From Hugenholtzia roseola DSM 9546 (lineage in GTDB: Bacteria > Bacteroidota > Bacteroidia > Cytophagales > Bernardetiaceae), in contig NZ_AUGI01000042.1 in NCBI RefSeq assembly GCF_000422585.1, forward strand, positions 20,723 to 66,945: 46,223 bases of DNA. The letters are read 5' to 3'. The notes under the pieces are model-generated. The model had not been told where the DNA came from. It did no database searches and saw only the letters and a program-made list of their open reading frames with translations. This document shows, piece after piece, positions 15,323 through 23,145 of this stretch; position 1 is the stretch's first letter; the number at the start of each line of letters is the position of its first letter. The position numbers and the translations under genes were made by a program.

Positions 15323-17572
15323 TTAGATAGGCAGACGCAATTCTACGCGCGTGCCGATAGGATTTTGGCGTGCGTCGTGCAGGTCTATAATTCTAACAAA
15401 ATCGGCTATCGTTTTGTCCTTTGCCTTTCCATTTTTGCCCAAATTTTGCGCCGCCAATTCACCCAAAATCAATAACCTTTTCTGATTTGCTTGTGTGGCA
15501 AAAGACTTGTGTTGGTTCTTGCTCTGCGCCTTAATTTCTGCCGCCTTTTCGCGCCCAATGCCATTATCGCTGATACAGACCTCCAACCAAGTTTGGTCGT
15601 TTGAAAGTTGAAATAAAATTTCTAAATTTTTATCGCCTGTTTTTTTGTGTAAAAGCCCATGTTTAATTGCATTTTCTACATAAGGCTGAATAATCATGGG
15701 CGGAATGTGTAAATTGTGTTCGGAAATATTTTCATCAATCTGAACCGTATATTTTAAATCATTGTTCATGCGCATGTTTTCAAAATCGAGGTAGAGGCGC
15801 AAAGCCGTTAGCTCATCTTTCAAACTAACCGCTTTGGCATCAGACATTTCCAAGACCAGCCGCATCAGTTGTGCAAATTTGCTCAAATAAATAGAGGCTT
15901 TTCTTTTATCATCTAAAAAGATAAAACTCTGAATAGAATTAAGCGCGTTGAAGATAAAATGAGGGTTCATCTGCGATTTAATCGCCTTTAATTCTGCCTG
16001 CGCCAATTCCTGCCCAATTTCGAGGTTTTGTAGGCGCAACTCTAAAAGTGCCGATTTTTTGCGCAAGTTGGAACGCACAAAGGCAAAGATGACCATCAGC
16101 GCAACTGAAAGCAAGCCCAAACCTGCCGCCACAAAATAAGAGCGCGTCCGCTCGGCTTGCAGTTGTTGGATTTCATTTTGCTGTCGCAATTCTTTAATAA
16201 GCTGTTCCTTTCTTTCTGTTTCGTATAAAATTTGCAGTTGGGCAATGGTTTTGGTTTTTTCTAAATTAGAGATAGAATCTTTTGTTTGGGTGTAGCTTTC
16301 CAAATATTTGAGGGCTTCTTCTTCCCTTCCAGAGGTCTTGGCATTGACGTAGAGGATTTCGTTGAGGCGTTCTATATGCGTCATTGCCCCTATTTTTTCC
16401 GCCATCGCGAGGGCTTCTTTTGCAATTTGGTTAGATTTTGCAGCATTTCCTTTCTTTTGGTAGAGCAGGCTGATATTTTTAAGGGAGGCGACTTGCCCTT
16501 CTTGGTCGTTGTCTTCGCGTCTGATTTTGAGGCTTTTATTGTAAAAAGAAAGGGCTTCGTCATAGAGTTCCTTTTTTTCGTACAAAGTTCCGATATTATT
16601 GAGGGTGCTACTAAGCCCTTTTTGGTCGCTGATTTGGTTTCTGATGCGAAGGGCTTGGTCAAAAAGCAGACGCGCCAAAGAATCTTGGTCTGTTTCTTTG
16701 TAAATAATGCCAATGTTGTTGTAGCTTTGTGCAATTTCTTTTAAATCGCCTAACTTTTCGCGCAAGGCTAAGGCTTCCTGATGGTACTCTAAGGCGCGTT
16801 TGTATTGCTTTTCTTTTTCATAGATAACTGCCAAATTATTTAAAATTTTAGACTTCATGCGCAAATTATCGTCGCTACGCATCTCCAAAGCCTTGCGATA
16901 AAACTGCATTGCCTTGTCGTAAAAACCCTTTTCAAAATAAATGCTGCCGATATTATTATAGAGCGACCCCACAGAAAGACTGTCGCGCTCGGCGTTTTTG
17001 TGCCTTATTTGGGCTTTTCGCTTCAATTCTTTCAACGAAATATCCAAAGACTGCTGATAATATTGCAAGGCTTTGTTGTAAATTCCTTGCGATTGATAGG
17101 TAGCACCCAAATTATTTAACACCACTGTTTCGCCCGAAAGATGCCCTGCGGTACGCGCCAAAGAAAGAGCCAATAGATAACTTTCATACGTTTTTTCGTA
17201 TTTGCCCTGCATTCTATAAATCAATCCTGCATTGACAAGACCCGACATTTTGCCCTGCACAGAGCCTACCTTTTGCGCCAAAGCAATCTGGCGTTGCGCA
17301 TAATAAAGAGCGGTGTCAGGATTGATTTTGCGGCTACAAGAGAAAATTTCGGTTAGAATCAGAAGTTTGATAGAATCATTTTTTTCCATCTCCAACTTGC
17401 GCTGCAAATCGCGCAACGTTTGGGCTAATTCTACCTGCGTTTTCTGTTTTTTATTGGAAAGCACCTGCGAATTTTCTTGCGCGATTGCCTTTTTTGGCGC
17501 AAAGCACAGAAAGAAAAACTCAAACAAAAAAGCACAAGCAAAGCCTAAAAACAGCCACTTTCGAAGTATCAT
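15323..17572 (-). CDS. TPR-containing LytS/YehU-type sensor histidine kinase
   Basis: 749 residues. A signal peptide or anchor covers residues 1-31 (ending KAIAQ). About eight TPR units fill 90-430 (e.g. NNLGATYQSQGIYNKALQYY). A coiled coil lies at about 430-477 and a single membrane helix at 478-499. The LytS-type kinase follows: MNPHFIFNALNS with His538, an N box at about 627-640 (IIQPYVENAIKHGL) and the G box DNGIGREKA, closing with GTRVELRLPI. This is a common Bacteroidota design in which periplasmic TPRs sense an unknown partner. The usual LytTR response regulator is not adjacent, so the partner must be encoded elsewhere. Confidence 0.94.
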   Translation of the reverse strand: MILRKWLFLGFACAFLFEFFFLCFAPKKAIAQENSQVLSNKKQKTQVELAQTLRDLQRKLEMEKNDSIKLLILTEIFSCSRKINPDTALYYAQRQIALAQKVGSVQGKMSGLVNAGLIYRMQGKYEKTYESYLLALSLARTAGHLSGETVVLNNLGATYQSQGIYNKALQYYQQSLDISLKELKRKAQIRHKNAERDSLSVGSLYNNIGSIYFEKGFYDKAMQFYRKALEMRSDDNLRMKSKILNNLAVIYEKEKQYKRALEYHQEALALREKLGDLKEIAQSYNNIGIIYKETDQDSLARLLFDQALRIRNQISDQKGLSSTLNNIGTLYEKKELYDEALSFYNKSLKIRREDNDQEGQVASLKNISLLYQKKGNAAKSNQIAKEALAMAEKIGAMTHIERLNEILYVNAKTSGREEEALKYLESYTQTKDSISNLEKTKTIAQLQILYETERKEQLIKELRQQNEIQQLQAERTRSYFVAAGLGLLSVALMVIFAFVRSNLRKKSALLELRLQNLEIGQELAQAELKAIKSQMNPHFIFNALNSIQSFIFLDDKRKASIYLSKFAQLMRLVLEMSDAKAVSLKDELTALRLYLDFENMRMNNDLKYTVQIDENISEHNLHIPPMIIQPYVENAIKHGLLHKKTGDKNLEILFQLSNDQTWLEVCISDNGIGREKAAEIKAQSKNQHKSFATQANQKRLLILGELAAQNLGKNGKAKDKTIADFVRIIDLHDARQNPIGTRVELRLPI

Positions 17573-17584
17573 AAAAAGATAAAG

Positions 17585-17645
17585 ATTTTCCTACAAAAAG
17601 CCTTGTATTTTCAAATTCTAAACGAAATAAAATTTGGCGAAACTT
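17585..17645 (+). repeat. Decayed partial copy of the dispersed TIR element (left half)
   Basis: AAAAGCCTTGTATTTTC and CGAAATAAAATTTGG align with the left half of the elements at 40928 and 19766. The inverted-repeat end, the central palindrome and the right half are missing. Because of decay, the limits are approximate. It is part of the 255-bp gap between the kinase and fadD; I see nothing else clear in that gap. Confidence 0.55.
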
Positions 17646-17827
17646 CCAAGCCTTTTCAAGCCGCTTAGGTTTCATACAAAGCTACAAAATGCCCTTTAAA
17701 AAGCAATCTTCAAAAATAAATTCGGCATGCCGAAAAAAAAGCGACAAAGATTTGCTTTTTTCCCAAAAATACGCCTATTTTAACCAAAGATTACACACAC
17801 GACCAAACTTTACTCAAAATCTACACA

Positions 17828-19492
17828 ATGGAGAAAATCTGGCTCAAATCGTACCCTGCGGGTGTGCCTGCCCAAATCAACCCCGACCATTATAGCTCGC
17901 TGCTCGAACTTTTCGAGGAGTGTATTCAGAAATTCGGAGCGCGTCCCGCCTACGAAAACTTAGGGGCAATCATTAGTTTCAACGATTTAGACAAGCTATC
18001 GGCGGCTTTTGCTGCCTATTTACAAAGACAAGGCTTGAAAAAAGGCGATAAGATAGCCGTTCAGATGCCAAACCTAATTCAATACCCTATTGCTATTTTT
18101 GGCGCAATGCGAGCAGGCTTAGTGGTAGTGAATACCAATCCGCTCTACACGCCCAAAGAGATGAAGCACCAATTTAACGATTCTGGCGCAAAAGCGATTG
18201 TTATTTTGGCGAATATGGCGAAAAATTTACAAGAAATTTTGCCACAAACGGGAATAGAAAAAGTCATCATTACCGAAGTTGCCGATATGGTCGGCGGCAT
18301 CAAGGGCTGGTTTATGAACTTGGCAATTAAGCACCTCAAAAAAATGGTGCCGCCCTTTCACATTCCGCAGGCGGTAAGTTTTAAAGATGCCCTTGCAGAG
18401 GGGAAAAAATACAACTACCAAAGCCCTGACCTCAAAAGTTCGGACATCGCCTTTTTGCAATATACAGGCGGCACAACGGGCGTTTCGAAAGGTGCGATGC
18501 TTTCCCATCGCAATATTTTGGCAAATATGGCGCAGCTAATGGCTTGGACAGGTTTTAAAATCAACGAAGGAAACGAAGTAGGCATCACCGCGCTGCCTTT
18601 GTACCACATCTTTGCCCTTACCTTCAACTGCTTTGGCTTCCTCAAATATGGCGCAAAAAACGTCCTTATCACCAATCCGCGCGACATTCCTGCCTTTGTA
18701 GAAGAACTCAAAAGGCATCGCTTCTCTATTATCAGTGGCGTAAATACCCTTTTCAACGCACTTTTGAATAACCCCGACTTTAAAAGTTGCGACTTTTCCA
18801 ATCTCAAAGTTTCGCTTGGTGGCGGCATGGCGGTGCAAGACATCGTGGCACAACGTTGGCAGCAAACCACAGGCTGCGCCCTGATTGAAGCCTACGGTCT
18901 AACCGAAACCTCGCCAGGGCTTACCGCTAATCCGCTCAATGGCAAGGAAAAAATCGGCTACATTGGCTTGCCCCTGCCCAGCACCGAAATCCGTATCGTC
19001 GATGATGCAGGCTTAGATGTACCCTTAGGCGAAAGAGGCGAAATTTGGGCAAAAGGAGCGCAAGTGATGCTCGGCTATTGGCAGAGACCCGAAGAAACGG
19101 CAAATGTAATGAGCGGCGAATGGTTCAAAACAGGCGACATCGGCGTGATGGACGAAGAGGGTTTTGTCAAGATTGTGGATAGGAAAAAAGAGATGATTTT
19201 GGTTTCAGGCTTCAATGTCTATCCGAATGAGGTAGAAAATGTTATCGCCTCGCACCCCAAAGTGTTGGAAGTAGGCGTTATCGGCGTGCCTGACGACAAA
19301 TCGTCCGAAGCCGTCAAAGCCTTTATCGTCAAAAAAGATGAAAGCCTAACGGCAGAGGAAATCAAAGACTTTTGTAAGCAAAACATGACCGCCTACAAAG
19401 TGCCTAAACACGTCGAGTTTAGAACAGAACTGCCAAAATCAAACGTAGGCAAAATTTTAAGACGACTCCTCAAAGACACACCTGCACAATAA
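17828..19492 (+). CDS. fadD: Long-chain fatty-acid--CoA ligase
   Basis: 554 residues of the ANL superfamily, activating fatty acids to acyl-CoA through acyl-adenylates in the cytoplasm or at the inner membrane. The P-loop-like motif YTGGTTGVSKGAML starts at 212. YGLTETSPG, WFKTGDIGVMDEEGFV and DRKKEMILVSGFNVYPNEVE are the A5, A7 and A8 core motifs, and GKILRRLLKD near the C-terminus holds the catalytic Lys (A10). The length is typical for FadD. A strong terminator lies 80 bp after the stop, so it is probably monocistronic. Confidence 0.95.
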   Translation: MEKIWLKSYPAGVPAQINPDHYSSLLELFEECIQKFGARPAYENLGAIISFNDLDKLSAAFAAYLQRQGLKKGDKIAVQMPNLIQYPIAIFGAMRAGLVVVNTNPLYTPKEMKHQFNDSGAKAIVILANMAKNLQEILPQTGIEKVIITEVADMVGGIKGWFMNLAIKHLKKMVPPFHIPQAVSFKDALAEGKKYNYQSPDLKSSDIAFLQYTGGTTGVSKGAMLSHRNILANMAQLMAWTGFKINEGNEVGITALPLYHIFALTFNCFGFLKYGAKNVLITNPRDIPAFVEELKRHRFSIISGVNTLFNALLNNPDFKSCDFSNLKVSLGGGMAVQDIVAQRWQQTTGCALIEAYGLTETSPGLTANPLNGKEKIGYIGLPLPSTEIRIVDDAGLDVPLGERGEIWAKGAQVMLGYWQRPEETANVMSGEWFKTGDIGVMDEEGFVKIVDRKKEMILVSGFNVYPNEVENVIASHPKVLEVGVIGVPDDKSSEAVKAFIVKKDESLTAEEIKDFCKQNMTAYKVPKHVEFRTELPKSNVGKILRRLLKDTPAQ

Positions 19493-19572
19493 AAAAAGCG
19501 CGATTGTGTCTAAATCATAAAAATTGACTTTCTATAAGGCAGGGTTTGTAAGACTTCCCTTTTTCAGACGAA

Positions 19573-19608
19573 AAAATAGGATAGTGCTTGCAAGCCCTAT
19601 CCTATTTT
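19573..19608 (+). terminator. Terminator of fadD
   Basis: An inverted repeat with 18-nt arms and one mismatch: AAAATAGGATAG/CTATCCTATTTT plus inner GCTTG/CAAGC. It stands alone past the fadD stop, and T-rich sequence follows. Confidence 0.8.
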
Positions 19609-19666
19609 CTTTGATTTTTTTCAAATTTTCTTTCAAAGGTGTGGCGAAAAAATGCCGCCTTACGCC

Positions 19667-19696
19667 CTTGTCTTGCTCTTAAAATTCGTACCTTTG
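19667..19696 (+). promoter_or_regulatory. Bacteroidota-type promoter upstream of the small membrane-protein gene
   Basis: TACCTTTG at 19689-19696 is a perfect TAnnTTTG box, with CTTG at 19667-19670 placed 18 bp upstream. The next gene starts at 19951, and the TIR element at 19766-19932 lies between, so the element would be transcribed into the leader. Confidence 0.5.
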
Positions 19697-19765
19697 TCTG
19701 CATTGGAGGAAAAAGAAAGGAAAAAGTCTGTTTTCTATTCTAATCAACAAACCGACCTAAATACC

Positions 19766-19932
19766 CAGTAATGTTAAGTTCTGTAAAAAAGTCTTGTTTT
19801 GCCAAATTAGAAACGAAATGAAATTTGGACTTAAACCCTAAGGGTCTTGAAGACCCTTAGGGTTTGGGGCATAGGACAAGTCAATGCTTTGTCCCTACAT
19901 TTGCGTCTGATTTTTAGAATTTAACATCACGC
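19766..19932 (+). mobile_element. MITE-like element, 167 bp, with terminal inverted repeats and a 10-bp target duplication
   Basis: The left end CAGTAATGTTAAGTTCT and the right end AGAATTTAACATCACGC are imperfect inverted repeats (13 of 17 positions). CCTAAATACC stands immediately outside both ends (19756-19765 and 19933-19942) as a perfect 10-bp direct repeat, as expected for a target-site duplication. Inside are a 33-bp perfect palindrome (19833-19865) and a GGACAA/TTGTCC palindrome near 19878-19898. It has no coding capacity. It would need a transposase supplied from elsewhere. Confidence 0.75.
19833..19865. repeat. 33-bp perfect palindrome inside the MITE-like element
   Basis: Two 16-nt arms (AAACCCTAAGGGTCTT and its exact complement) flank one central G. 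The second full element at 40928-41100 lacks this segment, so it is probably a separate REP-like palindrome carried by, or inserted in, this copy. Confidence 0.85.
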
Positions 19933-19950
19933 CCTAAATACCTGCTCGAT

Positions 19951-20370
19951 ATGTTTGGATTTATCAAATTACCAAAATACCGCCGCTTCGAATTTCAGCC
20001 ACGCTATTACGACCCCGAAAAAGAGGCTCGCGAAAAAAGACTCATGGAACTCAAACACCAAAATCCCGAATTTTGGGACGAAGTGGCGCAAGAAACAACC
20101 GAAGGGGTAGCCAATTCCGATAACCGCCCCTCTGATTATACCCAAAATAGCAACCTAAGAGGTGCTTTCAGTGCCGCTCGTCAGGCTAAGAAAAAGCAAA
20201 AAGGCAGCCTTTTCGAAGGCGTGTTGCCGCTGGTCATGTTGGGCTTGATGGCACTTTCGCTCTGGGGGCTACTAACCGATAGTGCAGAAAATTTCTACCA
20301 CTACACCGTCTTGTTGGGCGTTGGCTTTGTCGGATTTATTTGGCTTCGCGTCCGCAGCAGCCTCAAATAG
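19951..20370 (+). CDS. Hypothetical protein with two C-terminal membrane helices
   Basis: 139 residues, no family recognised. The N-terminal 85 residues are charged and probably cytoplasmic (LPKYRRFEFQPRYYDPEKEA, then a Lys/Gln-rich linker). Two hydrophobic helices follow at about 91-109 and 114-133, with only a short loop between. The C-terminus is basic (RVRSSLK), consistent with both ends in the cytoplasm. The start is set by the ATG 8 bp after the direct repeat at 19933-19942. The gene is convergent with the next one, with 16 bp between stops. Confidence 0.7.
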   Translation: MFGFIKLPKYRRFEFQPRYYDPEKEAREKRLMELKHQNPEFWDEVAQETTEGVANSDNRPSDYTQNSNLRGAFSAARQAKKKQKGSLFEGVLPLVMLGLMALSLWGLLTDSAENFYHYTVLLGVGFVGFIWLRVRSSLK

Positions 20371-20386
20371 CCGTCATTCCTTTGTT

Positions 20387-20869
20387 CTATTCGGAAAGGG
20401 CTTGCTTTTCGGCAATGATTTTGGCAGCCAATAGTTTGGCAGGCTCAAAGCCGTCTATTTTTGGGGTATAAAGTTCGCCTCGCTTTACCTTTTGATAAAG
20501 GTCGTCTTCGTCGTACATCAATTCTAAGGCGATATTGCCGATGTCGTGATTCGAGCTAAGTACAATTTCTGCCACTAAACCATTTCTGACCGCCGTAGGG
20601 AAATAATAATCGTGCAGCCAATCGAGAAAATCAACCTCTGCCCCTTCCAAAAAGCTATGGTCGGAAATCATTACCTTGATGTCTTTTTCTTGAAATAAAT
20701 CTAATGAAAATTGGCAGGCATCAATCGCTTCGGGCGTGTCCATCATCAAATAGCCCTTCCAATAAGCGAAAATGGTATGGGGAATTTGGTGGCGCAGGTC
20801 GTAAATTTCGGTATGCTCATTCTGAAAAATGAGGTATTCTTTGAGTTGTGTTGATAAAGAATTGGGCAT
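20387..20869 (-). CDS. Hypothetical cytoplasmic protein, possibly STAS/SpoIIAA-like fold
   Basis: 160 residues, not recognised. The order of segments (a strand ending FAYWKGYLMMDTPEAID, a helix, then DIKVMISDHSFLEGAEVDFLDWLHDYY) recalls the STAS/SpoIIAA-like proteins common in Cytophagales, where a beta-strand ending in asparate precedes a helix. FPTAVRNGLVAEIVLSSNH adds a further alternating pattern. There is no signal peptide or membrane helix. The fold is inferred by eye only. Confidence 0.65.
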   Translation of the reverse strand: MPNSLSTQLKEYLIFQNEHTEIYDLRHQIPHTIFAYWKGYLMMDTPEAIDACQFSLDLFQEKDIKVMISDHSFLEGAEVDFLDWLHDYYFPTAVRNGLVAEIVLSSNHDIGNIALELMYDEDDLYQKVKRGELYTPKIDGFEPAKLLAAKIIAEKQALSE

Positions 20870-21046
20870 TTTGTTATGATTTTTTGAGGGTAAAACAAAA
20901 GGAAAGTAGGATTTGCGGCTATGCCTTCTACAAGTTTGGCAATTTAAGGTTTTTTGTTGAATCTTGATAAAAAGCCCGCCAAAATGTTTCGACTTAAATT
21001 CTGTTAAGCCTGCCGCTTGGATAGTGCCTATATGAAACGAATTTTG

Positions 21047-21054
21047 TAGTTTCG
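21047..21054 (+). promoter_or_regulatory. Possible -7 box of the LptF/G gene
   Basis: TAGTTTCG differs from TAnnTTTG at one position and lies about 70 bp before the start codon at 21125. No convincing -33 element is seen. Confidence 0.3.
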
Positions 21055-21124
21055 CACCATTATCGACGTTTTTCTGTTTTCAAGCCTTCGACTTGCGGCT
21101 GCTCTATTTTTGTTCTAAAAAAGT

Positions 21125-22933
21125 ATGTTAAAAAAAGTAGATAAGTTAATTATAGATGCCTTTATCGGGCTATTTTTCCTAACCTTCTCGGTGGTGCTTT
21201 TTATCCTGCTGATGGTCTTTATGTCGAAATACATAGAAGATTTGATGGGAAAAGATTTAGGCTATGATGTTTTAGGACAAATACTATTTTATTTTTCCAT
21301 GACCTTAGTGCCACAAGCCCTACCTTTGGCAATGTTGCTCTCCTCTCTGATGGCGTTTGGTAATTTGGGCGAACACAACGAACTAACGGCGATAAAGGGT
21401 ATCGGCATTTCGCTTACGCGCGTATTGCGCTCGATAGGATTATTTGCCATTGTCCTTACTTTTGTAGCTTATCTTTTTAATAATTATATCGTTCCCGAAG
21501 TCAATCTCAAAGCCTATCGCCTACTCTATGATGCGCGTCAGAAAGAGCCGACCTTAGATTTTCCCGAAGGTGCATTTCACAATGGTATCCCCAATTGGAG
21601 CATTTATATCGGCAAAAAACACCCCGACGGCGAACACATCGAAGACATCTTTATTTACGACCACACGCGCAATTTAGGCAATACCGACCTTATCGCCGCA
21701 CGCAAGGGCGTGATGCGCAATATCGGCAACAACCAATTTTTACAACTGCAAGTAGAAGATGGCTACCGCTTTTCCGAACAATATTCGCAAGATGGCAAAA
21801 AAGCCTTCGTCCGCGATAAGTTCGACAAGGCAGATTTTATGTTCGACTTGGCTTTTATGCAGATGGACGAAACGCCCGAAGACCTCTTTCACTCGAATCG
21901 CCTGACAATGAACATCAATCAACTGCAAAGTGAAGCCGACTCGTTACAAAGACAAGCCGATACCTTAGCCGCCGAATTTTCTTTGCGCAGCCATAGTTAC
22001 TTCGATTATATCTTCAAATCCGAACAAAATAAAAAGGAAATTACTTTAGCCCAGCGCGATACCAGCAGTGCCGCCTTTGAATCGACCCAAATTGCCGACT
22101 CCATTCGCAAAGCACACCAAACCCAACAAGACACGCAGGCGCAACAAGCCCAAACCACAGAAATCAAGAAACCCAATAAAACAAGTGCCAAAATTAGCAG
22201 GGACTCACTTAAAAGACGCTTTTCTTTTCGTGATGGTAAAAAATTAAACCCTAAAAAGAATCAAATACAAAAGCAGACCCAAACAGACTCGACCAAAAGC
22301 ACTGCCGCCCTTAGCCCTACCGATTTTGAAGCCATCAAAAACCAGAGTCTTTCCGAGCGTTTGGGCAAAAACACAAACAAAGACAGCGTCCGCCTCAAAG
22401 CCCCCGAAGCGATTTGGCTTGCGCCCGAACAAATTCCCGAAGGCTATACGCCCCTTTCGGTACAGTGGTCGGCTTTTGAGCGCAAAAATATGATAGAACG
22501 CGCACGCGATAGGGCAAAAAATATCCGCGCCTTTGCCACAAGCCAATATGAGCGCATCAATACCCTCAATCGCAATTCAAGACGCGCACTTTTGGAAAAA
22601 AACAAGCGTTACACCTACGCAATCGCCTGTTTTGCCATGTTCTTAATCGGTGCGCCTTTGGGTGCCATTATCAAAAAGGGCGGACTGGGCATGCCCGTTT
22701 TGGTATCGATTGGCTTTTTTATGCTTTTCTACGTCCTTAGCATTACAGGCGACAAGTGGGCGCGTGAGTCAGTCGTTTCTATCTGGTTTGGCTCTTGGAT
22801 TGCCAATATCGTACTTTTCACTATCGGACTCATTTTCCTATTCCAAGCACGCAACGATTCGCGCCTCTTCGATACAGATGCCTACTTTGTATTTTGGGAC
22901 AAGGTAAAAAGCAGGTGGAAAAAGAAATCGTAG
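21125..22933 (+). CDS. LptF/LptG family lipopolysaccharide export permease with large hydrophilic insert
   Basis: 602 residues against about 360-400 for typical LptF or LptG. Membrane helices lie at about 11-34, 52-78 and 100-122, then at 497-517, 523-543 and 552-574, the six-helix YjgP/YjgQ pattern. ELTAIKGIGISLTRV after helix 2 is the family's coupling segment. The periplasmic jelly-roll domain occupies about 125-250. It is followed by an extended Gln/Lys/Ser/Thr-rich segment (about 310-430), absent from the proteobacterial proteins. The LPS transport complex moves LPS from the inner membrane to the periplasmic bridge. LptB and other Lpt parts are not nearby. Confidence 0.92.
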   Translation: MLKKVDKLIIDAFIGLFFLTFSVVLFILLMVFMSKYIEDLMGKDLGYDVLGQILFYFSMTLVPQALPLAMLLSSLMAFGNLGEHNELTAIKGIGISLTRVLRSIGLFAIVLTFVAYLFNNYIVPEVNLKAYRLLYDARQKEPTLDFPEGAFHNGIPNWSIYIGKKHPDGEHIEDIFIYDHTRNLGNTDLIAARKGVMRNIGNNQFLQLQVEDGYRFSEQYSQDGKKAFVRDKFDKADFMFDLAFMQMDETPEDLFHSNRLTMNINQLQSEADSLQRQADTLAAEFSLRSHSYFDYIFKSEQNKKEITLAQRDTSSAAFESTQIADSIRKAHQTQQDTQAQQAQTTEIKKPNKTSAKISRDSLKRRFSFRDGKKLNPKKNQIQKQTQTDSTKSTAALSPTDFEAIKNQSLSERLGKNTNKDSVRLKAPEAIWLAPEQIPEGYTPLSVQWSAFERKNMIERARDRAKNIRAFATSQYERINTLNRNSRRALLEKNKRYTYAIACFAMFLIGAPLGAIIKKGGLGMPVLVSIGFFMLFYVLSITGDKWARESVVSIWFGSWIANIVLFTIGLIFLFQARNDSRLFDTDAYFVFWDKVKSRWKKKS

Positions 22934-22947
22934 AAAAAGAAATCGTA
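22918..22947 (+). repeat. Tandem 15-bp duplication over the LptF/G stop codon
   Basis: GAAAAAGAAATCGTA occurs at 22918-22932 and again, head to tail, at 22933-22947. The first copy contains most of the last codons and stop of the gene, and the second repeats them in the 3' UTR. Confidence 0.85.
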
Positions 22948-22988
22948 GAAAAAAATGTAACAAGAAAATAGTAAAAAATTTGGTACAA

Positions 22989-23026
22989 AAAAAGTAGGGC
23001 GAAGTTGGTACTTCGCCCTACTTTTT
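22989..23026. terminator. Strong bidirectional terminator after LptF/G
   Basis: AAAGTAGGGCGAAGT (22991-23005) pairs perfectly with ACTTCGCCCTACTTT (23010-23024) across the loop TGGT; flanking A and T runs extend the stem to about 17 bp. It has U tracts on both strands and sits between two convergent genes. Confidence 0.88.
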
Positions 23027-23040
23027 GTTTCAATCTAACT

Positions 23041-23118
23041 TCGGATAGGGCAATGTCTTGTCCCTACATCAGAAAACAGTTTATTTTAAAATTTGATACA
23101 AAATAAAATGTAGAAACA
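23041..23118 (+). repeat. Decayed fragments of the dispersed TIR element
   Basis: TCTTGTCCCTACATC resembles the right-hand palindrome of the element family, and AAAATTTGATACAAAATAAAATG resembles its left half, but the order is reversed relative to the complete copies. It may be two fragments side by side. The terminal inverted repeats are not visible. Confidence 0.45.
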
Positions 23119-23121
23119 AGC

Positions 23122-23145
23122 GCGAAGCTGGAACTTCGCCCTACT
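23122..23145. repeat. Second GGGCGAAG-type palindrome, next to the sulfatase stop
   Basis: GCGAAG (23122-23127) and CTTCGC (23134-23139) form a short hairpin, and its right part ACTTCGCCCTACTTTTTG is identical to that of the terminator at 22989-23026. It overlaps the stop codon of the minus-strand gene ending at 23141. Confidence 0.6.

Noticed and set aside
16286-16744. Plus-strand 152-residue open frame opposite the histidine kinase
   Set aside because: Antisense shadow of the TPR region, whose repetitive codons keep the opposite frame open.
19493-19950. A small RNA or tRNA gene in the 458-bp gap
   Set aside because: All structure there is explained by the fadD terminator, one promoter and the TIR element; no cloverleaf was found.
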